DNA from: Cordilura impudica
Taxonomy: Eukaryota; Arthropoda; Insecta; Diptera; Scathophagidae
Assembly: GCA_963682025.1 (NCBI GenBank)
Contig: OY821519.1
Location: 100,994,585-101,058,584 of the forward strand
DNA: 64,000 nt
Direction of reading: 5' to 3'
Shown here: piece by piece, positions 22,657-32,865 of the stretch
Layout of the letters: each line of letters starts with the position of its first letter
Numbering within the stretch: the first letter of the stretch is position 1
Program-made: the position numbers and the translations under genes
The notes under the pieces: model-generated
Seen by the model: the letters and a program-made list of their open reading frames with translations, nothing else
Database searches by the model: none
Told to the model about the DNA's origin: nothing

Positions 22657-24319
22657 CATAGCCCATTAAGTCTGCGTTCACCTTACAATGTATTGTAAGT
22701 GATATAAAAACACATCATAAACATTTAATTCAAATTAATTTTTATTTATGTATTTTTTTTTACATTATCTAGTTCAAAAAGCAACAAAAAAAATTCAGAT
22801 ACCTCACTTCATTTCTGATATAACGGGGTTTAAGTATCACAACAAGTAAAAATAGCAACCAAAAAGTCTGCGTTCAATCGTAAAACAAATTACAAAAAGT
22901 TTAGAAATAATGAAGATAAATTAAAATTAATATTTTGTGGGATAGCCACGCTGTTTTAAGACTTCACTTAGTCTGTTTGGTATTGAATTGACCAACTTTT
23001 CTGTTTTCTCAGATGTTATTTTCGCCCATTCTGTCTGCATAACACTTCGCAAAGTCTCTTTACTTGTTATTACATGCTGACGTATTTTTTTCTCCATTAG
23101 ATCCCAAAGATGCTCAATAGGATTGAGATCGGGCGATTGGGGGGGTGTTTTAAGCTGTCTTGGAGCATTGTATAAGAGCCAAAGTCTAACGATCTCCGAT
23201 GTGTGTTTTGGATCATTATCTTGTTGGAACCAAAACGTCGTTGATAAGTTCAAATTTTCTGCACTTTGTTTCAAATTTTTCTTTAGAATACTCAAATATC
23301 CCCATTTATCCATTGTGGACTCAATAAATTCCAGCTGACCGACACACCAGCAGCCATACAACCCCACACCATAATTCCGCCACCACCGTGTTTGACTGTA
23401 CCAACAAGATTTTGTTTCTCAAGCGCAGTTCCAGATTTACGCCACACAATTTGACGGTCTTTTATGCCAAATATACAAAACTTGTTTCGTCTGAAAATAT
23501 AACTTGTTTCCAAAACTCCGGAGGCTTATTTATGTACTTATGTGCAAATTCAATGCGCTTTCGTCTGTTCACAAGTGAAATGTACGGCTTTCGTCTAGCG
23601 ATTCTGCCATGATATCCAGCTTTGCGTAAAATTTTTCTAGCAGTTTCGGCACAAATACTTTTTTTAAACATTTCATTTATATTTCCCACAATTTTTGAAG
23701 AAGTAATTCTAGGATTTACCTTTGCCATATTGATTACGGTACGCTCTTCCCGAACTGATAATATTTTTGGACGTCCAGACCGTGGCTTTGATGTTAAAAT
23801 TCCGGTTTCTTTGAAATTATTTATTACTCGTTGGACAGAAGAATATGTTCTCCCAAAAGTTTGGCCAATTTTTCGGAAGCTTTTTCCTTCTTTCCACAAT
23901 TTTATAATTATTTTTCTCTCTGATACACTAATTTCTTTATTTTTGGTTTCCATTTTTTTGAAATTATTATCACTTTTAAATAAATTGACCACCGAGTTTG
24001 TTAAACGATCAATTATAATAATAAGTAATAGAAAGTGAGCAAAAAGTATAAAAAATAATTGAAAAAGTAACGGTATTATCACAACAAACAAACTGAACGC
24101 AGACTTTTTGGTGGCTATATTTACTTGCTGTGGTACTAATATACCGTTATTTCAAAAAGGAAGAGAGGAATCTGGAGTTTCTTTTTTGATTTTTGAAATA
24201 AAATATGTGAAGAAAAAATACATGAAAAAAAATTGATTTGGATTAAATATTTATGTTGTGTTTTTATAACACTTATGTATAAATTTTTTAATGGTGAACG
24301 CAGATTTTATGGGCTATTG
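22657..24319 (-). mobile_element. Tc1-like element with IR/DR-type ends
   Basis: The outer ends are CATAGCCCATTAAGTCTGCG (22657) and the complement of CAATAGCCCATAAAATCTGC (ending 24319), with TA on both sides (22655-22656, 24320-24321). About 200 bp inside each end, a second copy of the motif occurs: ACCAAAAAGTCTGCGTTCA at 22858 and its complement near 24092. Two binding-site-like direct repeats per arm is the IR/DR arrangement known from Sleeping Beauty-type Tc1 elements. The 1663-bp length is normal for Tc1. Confidence 0.93.
22927..23953 (-). pseudogene. Tc1 DD34E transposase with two frameshifts
   Basis: The transposase cuts and joins element ends at TA sites. The likely start is METKNKEISVSERKIII at 23953. 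The N-terminal half shows two helix-turn-helix segments (ILKLW-like KLWKEGKSFRKIGQTFG ... SVQRVINNF) joined by the GRPK hook (KPRSGRPKIL). The catalytic triad is D in VIFSDETSF, the first D in FWFQQDNDPKHTS and E in SPDLNPIEHLWD, with 34 residues between the last two (DD34E). The frame changes near 23475 (just after SDET) and again near 23340 (a GTGT dinucleotide in the MAAGV region). The C-terminus KQRGYPTKY is complete at 22927. All catalytic residues remain, so this is a young but inactive copy. Confidence 0.92.
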
Positions 24320-25530
24320 TATGTATATATTTTATTTATTTAAAAAACACTTCACTCTTCAAACAAAAGAAAAAGACTGAGGATTTCACAATAATTCTAA
24401 CGCGAAAATAACGGGACATGACATGCAACAACGCACAGTGGGTTCGATGGTAACCAAAGTGGCGATTAATTCACGGAAAGTATTATTTTTAATTGATGGA
24501 TATTCATAAATACATAAAAAACCAGCATTTAGAAAAAAAAAGTTGCAAAAAATTTATTTAAGCTGTTAGGCGCTTTTTTGTATTTTGGGAAAAAATGTTC
24601 TTATTTCACAACTTTAGTTGTAACTTTGGAACGAAATGCAATAAATTAGTAAATAAAGTTGAAAATTTATGCATATTTAATGTGTTCTTAGAAAAAAATA
24701 CGTTTTTATTAAAAAATAAAAAAAGAATAAATATTTAATATATACTTATTATTCTTAGTAAACTGTTAAATTGAAATTTTATACAAATTCCATAATTCCA
24801 CAAATTAAACTCAAAAGAGTCACATTAGGAAATATTATACATATATATTTTTTGTTGATGAATAAGAATAAACACATAAAAAATAACCATTTAAAAAAAA
24901 ATATTGAAAAAAAAAATTTCATTGGTAAAAAGCCTTTCTTTTGGAAAATCATTTACTTCACAATCATCATTAAATTCATTACAATAATCTTCGTCATCAT
25001 CGTTGAAAGATTTAATATAAAAAACAAGCACTTGAATGGTAAAGAACACAATGTTGAACCCAATGTGCAACGTTTACAAAACGTTAAAATAACGGGACTT
25101 TATATGCAACAACATTTACAAAACTATAGCGAGCATAAGTCGTTTACAAGCATATTTGCCAAACTGTTATACAGACTAAGTGTATGGCTATGGAAAGCAT
25201 TTTTAAAACATAATTTAAAAAGAGTTCATATTTTGCAATTAAATAAACCTATCATAACAATGCTTATGAAAAGTTATAGAAATATTGTTATAGTAAGCTT
25301 ATTCTCCAATTCAGTTACATTTCACTTATGGAATGGTTTATTGGGAAGTACATTACTTATATTTTCGTGTATTTGACATTTCTATTAATTTCTTAGAGGT
25401 GGTTTGCTGTGTTTTCTCTTTGTATTTGTGAGTATTTAGCGAACAGCTGTTAATGCAAAGAGTTGCCAAATTTTATATTTTAACAAATAAGATCTTTATA
25501 AACGTATATAAATATATGAAAATTTAAAAA
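24320..25530. other. AT-rich spacer with an unidentified 201-codon frame
   Basis: A plus-strand frame at 24771-25376 is open from a TTG codon. The product is basic and hydrophobic with no motif I recognise, and the base composition matches the surroundings, so it is probably chance. The word AATAACGGGAC followed by TATGCAACAA or CATGCAACAA occurs at about 24408 and 25089, suggesting an old duplication. Confidence 0.35.
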
Positions 25531-26127
25531 CAGGTAAGAAAATTATATTCAATACAATACCTTACACCATGGTACTTTAGTGGAATAATTAGTTTCTTTC
25601 ATAATCTTTTTAAAACTTAGAAGATATAAAGCTCTCCTGCCAGGTCATGGCTTATTTCACATATTCGTCATTTATTATTTTACCTTAAAGAAAATATAAC
25701 TGGAACATTAAATACTAGATGCGTTTTGATAATTATTTTAAAACAGGTACATTACAAATTATATTTATATGTATATGTTATAAGAAATTATATTAATACA
25801 ATTAATAAACAACAAATATATCCAAGAATTATAAAAATATTATAAAGTAAAATCAATCAGCAACACCTCTATTCTCCCTAATACAAGAGCGATCCTAATT
25901 GTGCTTTTGCTATGGGATATATTCAGCTAGATCAGGATCAGCACTACTTATGCTTATATATTTATCTATAATATTATTAATATTGAAGAGTTCTAATAAA
26001 AATTGTGGAGTGGTTTAACTACTACTCGAATAATAATTTAATCAGTAGTCCAAAAATAAATCCTATATGACAATTCTTAGTCATAGAACCCATATAAAGC
26101 TACTTCTCGATATGCACTGTCATTTTT
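25531..26127. repeat. Spacer with two degenerate family I pieces
   Basis: AACAGGTAAGAAAATTATAT at 25531 resembles the family I head (plus). The stretch 26030-26120 (TAATCAGTAGTCCAAAAATA ... AAGCTACTTCTCGAT) matches a middle segment in reverse orientation and duplicates a segment of the adjacent copy D. Confidence 0.6.
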
Positions 26128-26743
26128 TATACCCTATACCTCTATCTGTGCTGATGTTTGTAACTACCAAAAAAATTTTTACAGGTTAGTATATAACGGC
26201 CATTGGATGAATGCTATTGAAATTGATGAAAATCGGTGCATGTTCAGACATAGTCCCCATACAAATTACCCCTATGTGTTCGACTTAAATTGCCATAATA
26301 TCCAAATTACTATATAGATCTCGGGTTTGTATATGTTTATTACATCTATTTCTCAGTAGTCCAAAAATGAACCCTTTAGGACAATTCTTAGTCGTAGCCC
26401 CCATATGAAGCTAATTCCCGATCTTCAATTAAATTTATCACAATAAAAATATTGCACAATTTTTTCTCATATTTGGTTTGTATATGTTTTTGCAAAAAAT
26501 AAGTGACCTTACCAAATATTGTCAGGATCGGTCTATTTTTCGATCTTGCTCCATATAAATATAGCATCCGATATGAATTTTTTCATATCAGAAGGCAAAA
26601 AAATAATATCAATGCCACTCAAATTTCGTTTATGCTTATTTTCTATATCAAATTAGTTGGACATAGGAGATAGGGTCACTAAGCGCATGGTATAGTGCAT
26701 CGTATAGTCGGTCTAGACCGACTATAATTTTCTTACTTGTTTT
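26128..26743 (-). repeat. Dispersed repeat family I, copy D (minus, internal deletion)
   Basis: It ends in the TAGTCGGTCTAGACCGACTA palindrome and TTTTCTTACTTGTTT. The 3' end ACCCTATACC lies at 26131. The GACGGACGG core is missing. Confidence 0.88.
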
Positions 26744-26834
26744 TAAATTGCGGTTTTAACTTTCATCTAATTTGATACGTTATAGGCTCAATACATACGA
26801 TTTTACCAACCCAATTGCCTGAAATACAACACTA

Positions 26835-27094
26835 AGCCATAATGTCATCTACACTTTGTTTAACCGTTGGCAAAAGATTTTCTTTATTTCATGCAGTTCC
26901 AGTTTTTCGTCCAGTTTTCCTTTAATGGCGAAAATGCGAAACTTGCTTTTATCTGAAAATAAAACACGTTCCCAAAATTCTGGAGCCTTGTTTTTTTGAT
27001 GGATGTCTTTGCCGAAGGATTTATTGATTTTAGAACTAATGTCGGTAGCAGTAATTTTAGGATCTTGTTTGACTGGTCCCGTAACAGTTTGCCG
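26835..27094 (-). pseudogene. Tc1-like transposase relic, C-terminal side of the Transib insertion
   Basis: Minus-strand reading gives QTVTGPVKQDPKITATDISS, then after a deletion NKAPEFWERVLFSDKSKFRI (first catalytic Asp region), then a truncated end. It joins in frame with KLTQR at 31046 across the Transib element, so the two parts were one gene before the insertion. The catalytic second Asp and Glu regions are lost. Confidence 0.85.
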
Positions 27095-27131
27095 CACAGT
27101 GGACCGTTTGACGAGAAGGCGGTCAAAAATC
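27095..27131 (+). repeat. Transib left TIR with RSS-like heptamer
   Basis: Heptamer CACAGTG is identical to the consensus RSS heptamer. A nonamer-like TCAAAAATC begins after 21 bases. Confidence 0.9.
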
Positions 27132-27778
27132 TATAACTTTTGATTAGATTGGCATTTTGATATGCGGTTTTTTTTTGTTTGGTAGGTGAGACTTTAGCCT
27201 TTAAGTTTTGCTATAAAACGTAATTCTCGACCGAAAATAAAAAAAGTTACGGAGGGTTTAAAATACATTTTCATTTGTAGTTGAGTTTTAGTACAAAAGT
27301 GAAGTGTTAAAAGGTAAAAAAGGTTTTTTTTTAATATAATGTCTTATTTTTTCAGTTAATTTTACAGCTAATATTTTTTTAACAATTTTTTAAGTTAATT
27401 TTTTCACAAAATGCCAAACTTTGGCCCCCGTAAACTTTTTAGTCCTAATGTGCACAAGGGCCAAAGTTTGTTTTTTTTTTTTTTTTGAAAGATCCCGAGT
27501 TATAATAAAATATTTATTAAGCAGCGAACGTAAAAGTTACCTTATATTGGTTCAAGATAGAGAAGTTTCAATAAAAAACTCGTATGTTTTTGCTTTAGTT
27601 AATTTTTTTTTTATTGTCTTTTTAAATATTTCTATATCAATTTTTATGGTAAATTTATGAAATATAACAATTTTTATTGTAAGTTTACAAAATATATAAA
27701 TTTTTAAATCAAGAAAATTTTTTAACTATATAAAAGAAAGTGTAACTTATTGTTAGTGTAATGAAAAAGTACTTTAAA

Positions 27779-29771
27779 TCAACCAATTTTAGTAAAAAAT
27801 TTTTCTAAATAGTCTTGATTTTCATCTTCTAGAAGTTGTTTAGCTTCTCCGTCTAATTCAATTGAGGTAGTTTTCCATTTTTGACGAATGTTGGACATAT
27901 ATGGATCTGAAGTGCACAACAAAATAGTGATTAGGTCTTCATTAGTACAACATCTGGACATTTTCCTTGTGTTGTGCTCGCGAAAGAATCTATAGTCTTT
28001 GTTCCTTTTTTCTTGCGCTTCTTCAGTTAGATCTACTATTGGTAGCATATTGTTTTGAATTATTTGTTCCCCATGGTACAAAATTTTATGAACTGTGGAT
28101 GGCATATATCTCCAAGAGTATTTTTCATTATAAAGTATAGCTGTTTTATTGGCGTACTCTCCAAATTTTTTTGCATTTATCTTTCTGCTGCATGCTAGAA
28201 CTTGTAATATGATTTTGAATCGTCTTATTAATTCATGATCTACACCTGTGATAGATGCTGCAGTTTCCGGATCGGAAAAAAACTCCTTGCAGTATTTCCA
28301 TCATTTGTGTTTCCTTCCCCTTGTTTTGGTTGGTCGATTACGAGGCCTAGCTGTAGATATTTTTGTTGAATTTGTTTTTTTTTTTGCTTTCTTTTTTCTT
28401 CATTTTCTTTGTTTTTTCTCACTGTTTCGCCTAACGGACCAAATTCCAAATCATAACCCAATTTAAGAATATGCTCCATGAAACGTATTCTAGCATGAAG
28501 AGGGGACATTCCAAATTCGTAGGCTTCCTTAAAACTATCGTCTTCTGGTGGGGGTTGGCTTAATTGACTTGATGTCTTTTGGCATATAATGCAGCTTGAC
28601 GTTGACTTTGTTCCAGTTAAAGCTTGTGCAACTTTTCCATCAATCATTGTGAGACACATTTTAAAATGTACTTCAATGTCTTGGTCATCAAATTTAAATA
28701 TTACTGGTTGAATTTCCTTAATTTGATCTTTTATTTTTTGAACTTCTTCAGTTATGACATCTTTGGTTTCCTATTTGAATGCAAATTTTATTGGTCTGCA
28801 ATAATTTGTTGAAGAAGGAATTTCATTTTTCCATATATTAATTTATGTTGCTCTACTAGTTGACGGCTCTAAGACGCTATACCTTTTTGTTAACCGCAAT
28901 GGAACGAAAGCTACCATAAATAAATTAGCATCTGATGAATTTTCGGCATTAAATTGCTTGTATTGTTTCTGCCCAGAGGATCCATCACATCCCCATTTAG
29001 AAATTAAAGTAATGCTGCCATTACCAATTTTTTTTAAATGATCAGTATCAAGCGTATTTAGCAATCGTTCTGCAGTATGTTCAAGGAGATCTTGCAATTT
29101 TATTTCTGCTGATGTTGAAGTGACACTAATAGCAGATTGTGAAGGTAAGCATTCTTTTTTGGCAGAAACTAAATCTCGATACCCTGGAAAAATCCCACAA
29201 TTCTTTTCATTGGTTCGCTTCCGCAATTCCTTATATTGATTTTTGGTCAATTTCAAATCCAAAAATAGGGCGAACGCTTCTTCTGGCGTAAATTTCTTAT
29301 CTTCAATTGGGCTCGCTTCTACTATTTTTTCAATTATTTCAATTTTATTTTTTTTTATTTTGGGTTGGTTGAATTTGGTGCAAAAATGAATCCTTAATAA
29401 TTCTTTGAGAAATTTCTTCATTGATATTCTCCAGCTTGCGCCTTCGAGATCTTTCACTACATCCGTCAATTGGTTTTGCTGGTCGACCCTTTTTCCACTT
29501 TCGTTGGCAGTTGTAGATGCATTCTCAATAATAAGTTCCTTTATTATCAGTCTTGGTAACGTTTGTACATCTTTGCCTTGCTATGAGAGCATTCAATGTA
29601 CGGTCTTTTCAAATTCGATGCAAAATTAGTAATTTTTCCTTTGTGCATTTCAATGTCTTCTAGGTTACAATTCTTAAAGAAGTCGTTGCTCACTATGTGC
29701 AAAATTACATCGTCTACATCATTTCGTTGAAAATAAATATCTGCCAGATCTCTGTAACAGTACTTAACCAT
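27779..29771 (-). pseudogene. Transib transposase (RAG1 core homologue), frameshifted
   Basis: Transib transposase is the known relative of the RAG1 recombinase core. Pieces in order on the minus strand: 29771-29547 (N-terminal, MVKYCYRDLADIYFQRN); about 29500-29400, KGRPAKPIDGCSERSRRRK; 29340-28843 with FTPEEAFALFLDLKLTKNQY and LISKWGCDGSSGQKQYKQF (first catalytic Asp); then SSTNYCRPIKFAF after a lost stop codon position; 28659-28240 with LTMIDGKVAQALTGT (second Asp), the zinc-binding CIICQ, and FGMSPLHARIRFMEHILKL; 28230-27779 with MPSTVHKILYHGEQII and LTEEAQEKRNKDYRFFREHN (region of the catalytic Glu). Frameshifts occur near 29540, near 29350 and in a T-run near 28275, and a stop near 28772. 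The order and spacing cover essentially the whole protein, so the copy is complete but inactive. Confidence 0.9.
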
Positions 29772-29844
29772 TGCACAAATTGTAATGAATAATAATTATG
29801 GAAACATTATTATAAACACTCTTTCTTGCAATTATGTAAAATAA

Positions 29845-30100
29845 AAATTTTTATCTTTTATTACCACTTTTAGAAGCATAAAAAACCCACACCCTAACCC
29901 CTTTTAAAAGGTGAAGCATACCTGCTCATATCTTAAAGGGCTATGTCGCAATAGTTTTTTTTTACCATTTACAAATTTTTATCTTTTATTACCACTTTTA
30001 GAAGCATAAAAACCCACACCCTAACCCCTTTTAAAAGGTGAAGCATACCTGCTCATATCTTAAAGGGCTATGTCGCAATAGTTTTTTTTTTTACTATTTA
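29845..30100 (+). repeat. 128-bp tandem duplication inside Transib
   Basis: Two nearly identical copies (29845-29972, 29973-30100) contain ACCCACACCCTAACCCCTTT and AGGGCTATGTCGCAATAG. It lies upstream of the transposase, where promoter or subterminal sites would be. Confidence 0.9.
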
Positions 30101-30324
30101 CCTGTTATTTAAATTGTTTCCCATTTTGTCAGGTATTTAAACTATATAACTCTAATTCAGACTATTAATGTTTTTGAAAGATACCTGTGTAAATGTACCT
30201 GTAACAGTTAAGCGCATTATATCTCAACCCATTTTTATAAGTATATAACAACTCCTGACAACTCTACCGACACGCAAAAAAATACACCGCGGTGCACCTG
30301 TACGACCAACTTTTGTATTCATAA

Positions 30325-30471
30325 CACTCAGACGGACGGACGGACATCGTTTAATCGACTCAGAAAGTGTTTTTGAGTCGATCCGTATAATAAAAGATGG
30401 ATAAAGGTCCAATATTTTTGGCAGTTACAAACATCACCTCAAACTTAATATATCCTAACCACATAGTGGAC
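30325..30471 (+). repeat. Truncated family I 3' fragment flanked by 17-bp direct repeats (copy J)
   Basis: The fragment begins in the GACGGACGGACGGACATCG core and ends at ACCACATAGTGG. AACTTTTGTATTCATAA lies directly on both sides (30308-30324 and 30472-30488). It is nested inside the Transib element. Confidence 0.85.
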
Positions 30472-31003
30472 AACTTTTGTATTCATAAATTTTGCAGAAA
30501 ATATCTAACCTTGGGTCAGAAAAATTGTTCTGGTGCACACGGGCGGAAACTGCCGGGTGTATAATGGGGTATAGGAGTATAGGGGAGGGTTCGGACTATA
30601 GAAGAGTGCAAGATTTTTTCTGACTGCTTTTGACTGGCAGAAGTTATGCTCTATTAAGTAGGAGATTTTCGGAAAATTTTGACCTTTTTTAAATTTTTTT
30701 TTTTTTTAATTTCGGAATGACTCAGTGATTTCACATTTTTAACATTAATAGTATGGGAGCGATAAAATTATACAAAATTTATTTCACTTCAAAATCTTTT
30801 AAATCAAAAAAGTTACAGTAATTCAAAAATAAAAATTTACAAAGAAATTTTTAATTTTAGTAAAATACTGAGAAAGCCCATTTTCGAAGACCCTGTTCGC
30901 TGTGATATAGTTGAGATAGAGTCGCAATTTTTTGGCTCCCGAGGTTAACAAGTATTTACTTTCAAATGAATAACATAACTTTAAAATCGGTAACAAAAAA
31001 AAT

Positions 31004-31040
31004 GATTTTTGGCCGCCTTCTCAAAATATGGTCCATTGTG
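31004..31040 (-). repeat. Transib right TIR with RSS-like heptamer
   Basis: Heptamer CACAATG, then GACC, seven variable bases, GAGAAGGCGG and CCAAAAATC on the minus strand. Confidence 0.9.
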
Positions 31041-31237
31041 CGCCGTTGAGTTAGTTTGGAGGGGTGACCAGAATGAGGTTTTGTCAAATTGAATTTTATC
31101 ATTTGTAGTTTTGATCGACGTACTGCACTAAGGAGTTGCTTCTGCCTATGATCCAAACTATTTCACGATCAAATTTCTAAGCTTTAGAATAATTTTTCTT
31201 TCTTCAACTGCGATATCTTTATTTTTTAGGCTAATAT
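31041..31237 (-). pseudogene. Tc1-like transposase relic, N-terminal side of the Transib insertion
   Basis: The minus-strand reading from about 31237 gives an N-terminal helix-turn-helix in pieces: DIAVEERKIILKLRN, then in a second frame IIGRSNSLVQYVDQNYK, then TKPHSGHPSKLTQR (a degenerate GRP hook), ending at the Transib border. One frameshift and one stop are present. Confidence 0.82.
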
Positions 31238-31587
31238 CATAATATATTTTCCAAAAGAAATGTAATTAAGTTAAATGAATTTTATACAAACAAAAAAAAA
31301 AACAAATCAATGTAATAGACCTAATTGTAAATGTACGAATGCTTCTTCTGGTACTTATAATTGCCATACTGCGTTCCGTAAGTTTTTTGAAAAACCAACT
31401 AAAAAATAAAAATTTTCATCTTCAACTGTACGGATCCTTTTGTTAGCAAATGTATATTTTGAAAAATGTATTCCTTCGAAACTTTGAAAAGGAAATCATG
31501 AAATTGAGACCTTTAAATAAAACTGCAAAAGCATTTGATATCGAGTAAAATCGATCGAAATTCCATATTTTGCTTTATTATTTAAAG
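31238..31587. other. AT-rich spacer
   Basis: No gene recognised. Confidence 0.5.
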
Positions 31588-32115
31588 AATACAACTCCCA
31601 TAAATGGGCAGGGGCTTCAAAGTCTATTTTGGAGCTACTGGACCGTGTTCAAAGGAGGGCGTTGGCGCTCATCAATGACAGTAGGGTATACAATTCTATT
31701 GATTCATTGGAACACCGTCGGAATGTGGGTTGTGTAGCACTGTTCTATAGATTTTACCATGGGAAATGTTCTTCTGAGATTAGCGAACTTATTCCAAGTG
31801 CCCGAGTTTCGGTTCGCTCTACCCGCTTCTCTAGTAGATCACATCCGTTTGTAGTCTATTGTCCAGTTGACCGCACAACGCATTACAGAGAGAATTCGTT
31901 TATCAGTCGAACTAGCCGTATGTGGAATAAACTCCCCGCAGAGGTCTTTCCTGACAGTTATAATCTAATAAAATTTAAGTCAAATATCCACAAACACTAC
32001 TCCCTCTCTCCTCCTTCCCATAACCTATTTTCCTGAAATCAACACAATGCACTGCATTTGTAGGGGGCATCCCCTGAGTGTTGGTTAACAAAAAAAAAAA
32101 AAAAAAAAAAAAAGA
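31588..32115 (+). pseudogene. 5'-truncated LINE 3' end with poly-A tail
   Basis: The copy starts abruptly at AATACAACTCCCATAAATGG and encodes the C-terminus of a LINE RT protein (31629-32036: LLDRVQRRALALINDSRV ... SIDSLEHRRNVGCVALFYRF). A short 3' UTR has a GGGGGCATCCCC hairpin, then about 25 A residues (32091-32115). This is the signature of a dead-on-arrival insertion by target-primed reverse transcription. The same family is seen at 44693-46868. The exact clade (CR1/Jockey group) is not assigned. Confidence 0.9.
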
Positions 32116-32274
32116 AGATGGACAATCGCCAGACCTCATTTCACATTTACTAATAACTATGCACCATATCTCGTTAGCTGTGGAAGAATAAAATTATTGT
32201 TAGTATTTTATTTTGGAAAATAAAAAAATAATTTCGATCGAAAAATTTCAATAACGAATGCGACGATTCGACCC

Positions 32275-32865
32275 CAGTAACGCGATTCAGTAACTTCTTT
32301 TAACGATAGTCGAATCGTTAAAAAAAAGAAAACAACAAACTTATCGATTTTGGTATTCAGTAAAATTTTTAAACGATATTCGCTATTGTTAAACTCCGCT
32401 GTTGTTATCTAAACGATAACAATTTTTGTGTTGTTTAATCAATCGTTTAAAAGTTACATTTTTGGGTTGAAATGTCGTCATACATATGTAAATAAAAATC
32501 ATAAAATAATGAAAATATTTTGGTTTTATTATAAAAACTGTTTATATAAATACAAAATTAAATAACATTTTCAATTCATTTTATATTCAAATAAATTAAC
32601 GAACATATTAATAAAAAATAAAAAAACTAAACATAAAATCATCCTGTCAAACACGAAGTGATTTGTTTATTTTTCTATTCTTTGTGTTTTTCGCTTATTT
32701 TGACAGAGATGCCACTCGTTTAAAATTTAATAAATTGAAAAATAGATTTGTCGACTATCGTTAAGGTGCAATTAGTGAATCACTTAATCGTTAGTGCGAA
32801 CAACTATAGCTGTCGATATATTTCGCGATTGTCGGATCGTTAAAATTTACAGAATCGCACTACAG
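32275..32865. mobile_element. 591-bp TIR element
   Basis: CAGTAACGCGATTCAGTAA at 32275 faces TTACAGAATCGCACTACAG ending 32865, with the match continuing into TTTTAACGAT. AACGAT and TCGTTA words recur subterminally (32315, 32380, 32415, 32760, 32785). No ORF and no clear target duplication. Confidence 0.7.

Larger units (their letters stand above)
27095..31040 (-). mobile_element. Transib (RAG1-like) DNA transposon, complete ends
   Basis: A 3946-bp element is inserted in a Tc1 transposase. The ends start CACAGTGGACC (27095) and, inward from the right, CACAATGGACC (31040). After seven variable bases both continue GAGAAGGCGG then T/C and CAAAAATC. The 5-bp flanks TGCCG (27090-27094) and CGCCG (31041-31045), or CGGCA/CGGCG on the coding strand, fit the GC-rich 5-bp duplication known for Transib. 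The first seven bases equal or differ by one from the V(D)J heptamer CACAGTG. The coding region on the minus strand is a decayed Transib transposase. Confidence 0.93.

Noticed and set aside
24771..25376. 201-codon plus-strand ORF
   Set aside because: Starts only at TTG, is low-complexity and AT-driven, shows no motif, and has no promoter or splice context; kept only as a note in the spacer entry.
26884..27126. 80-codon minus-strand ORF overlapping the Tc1 relic
   Set aside because: Out-of-frame shadow; it also crosses the Transib border.
28248..28466. Plus-strand Phe-rich ORF in the Transib region
   Set aside because: Antisense of the Lys-rich part of the transposase.
29405..29469. Methionine start and first 40 or so residues of the 208-codon minus-strand frame
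   Set aside because: Wrong frame there: the KGRPAK...RSRRRK segment in another frame is the genuine Transib sequence; the 208-codon frame becomes correct only downstream of a frameshift.
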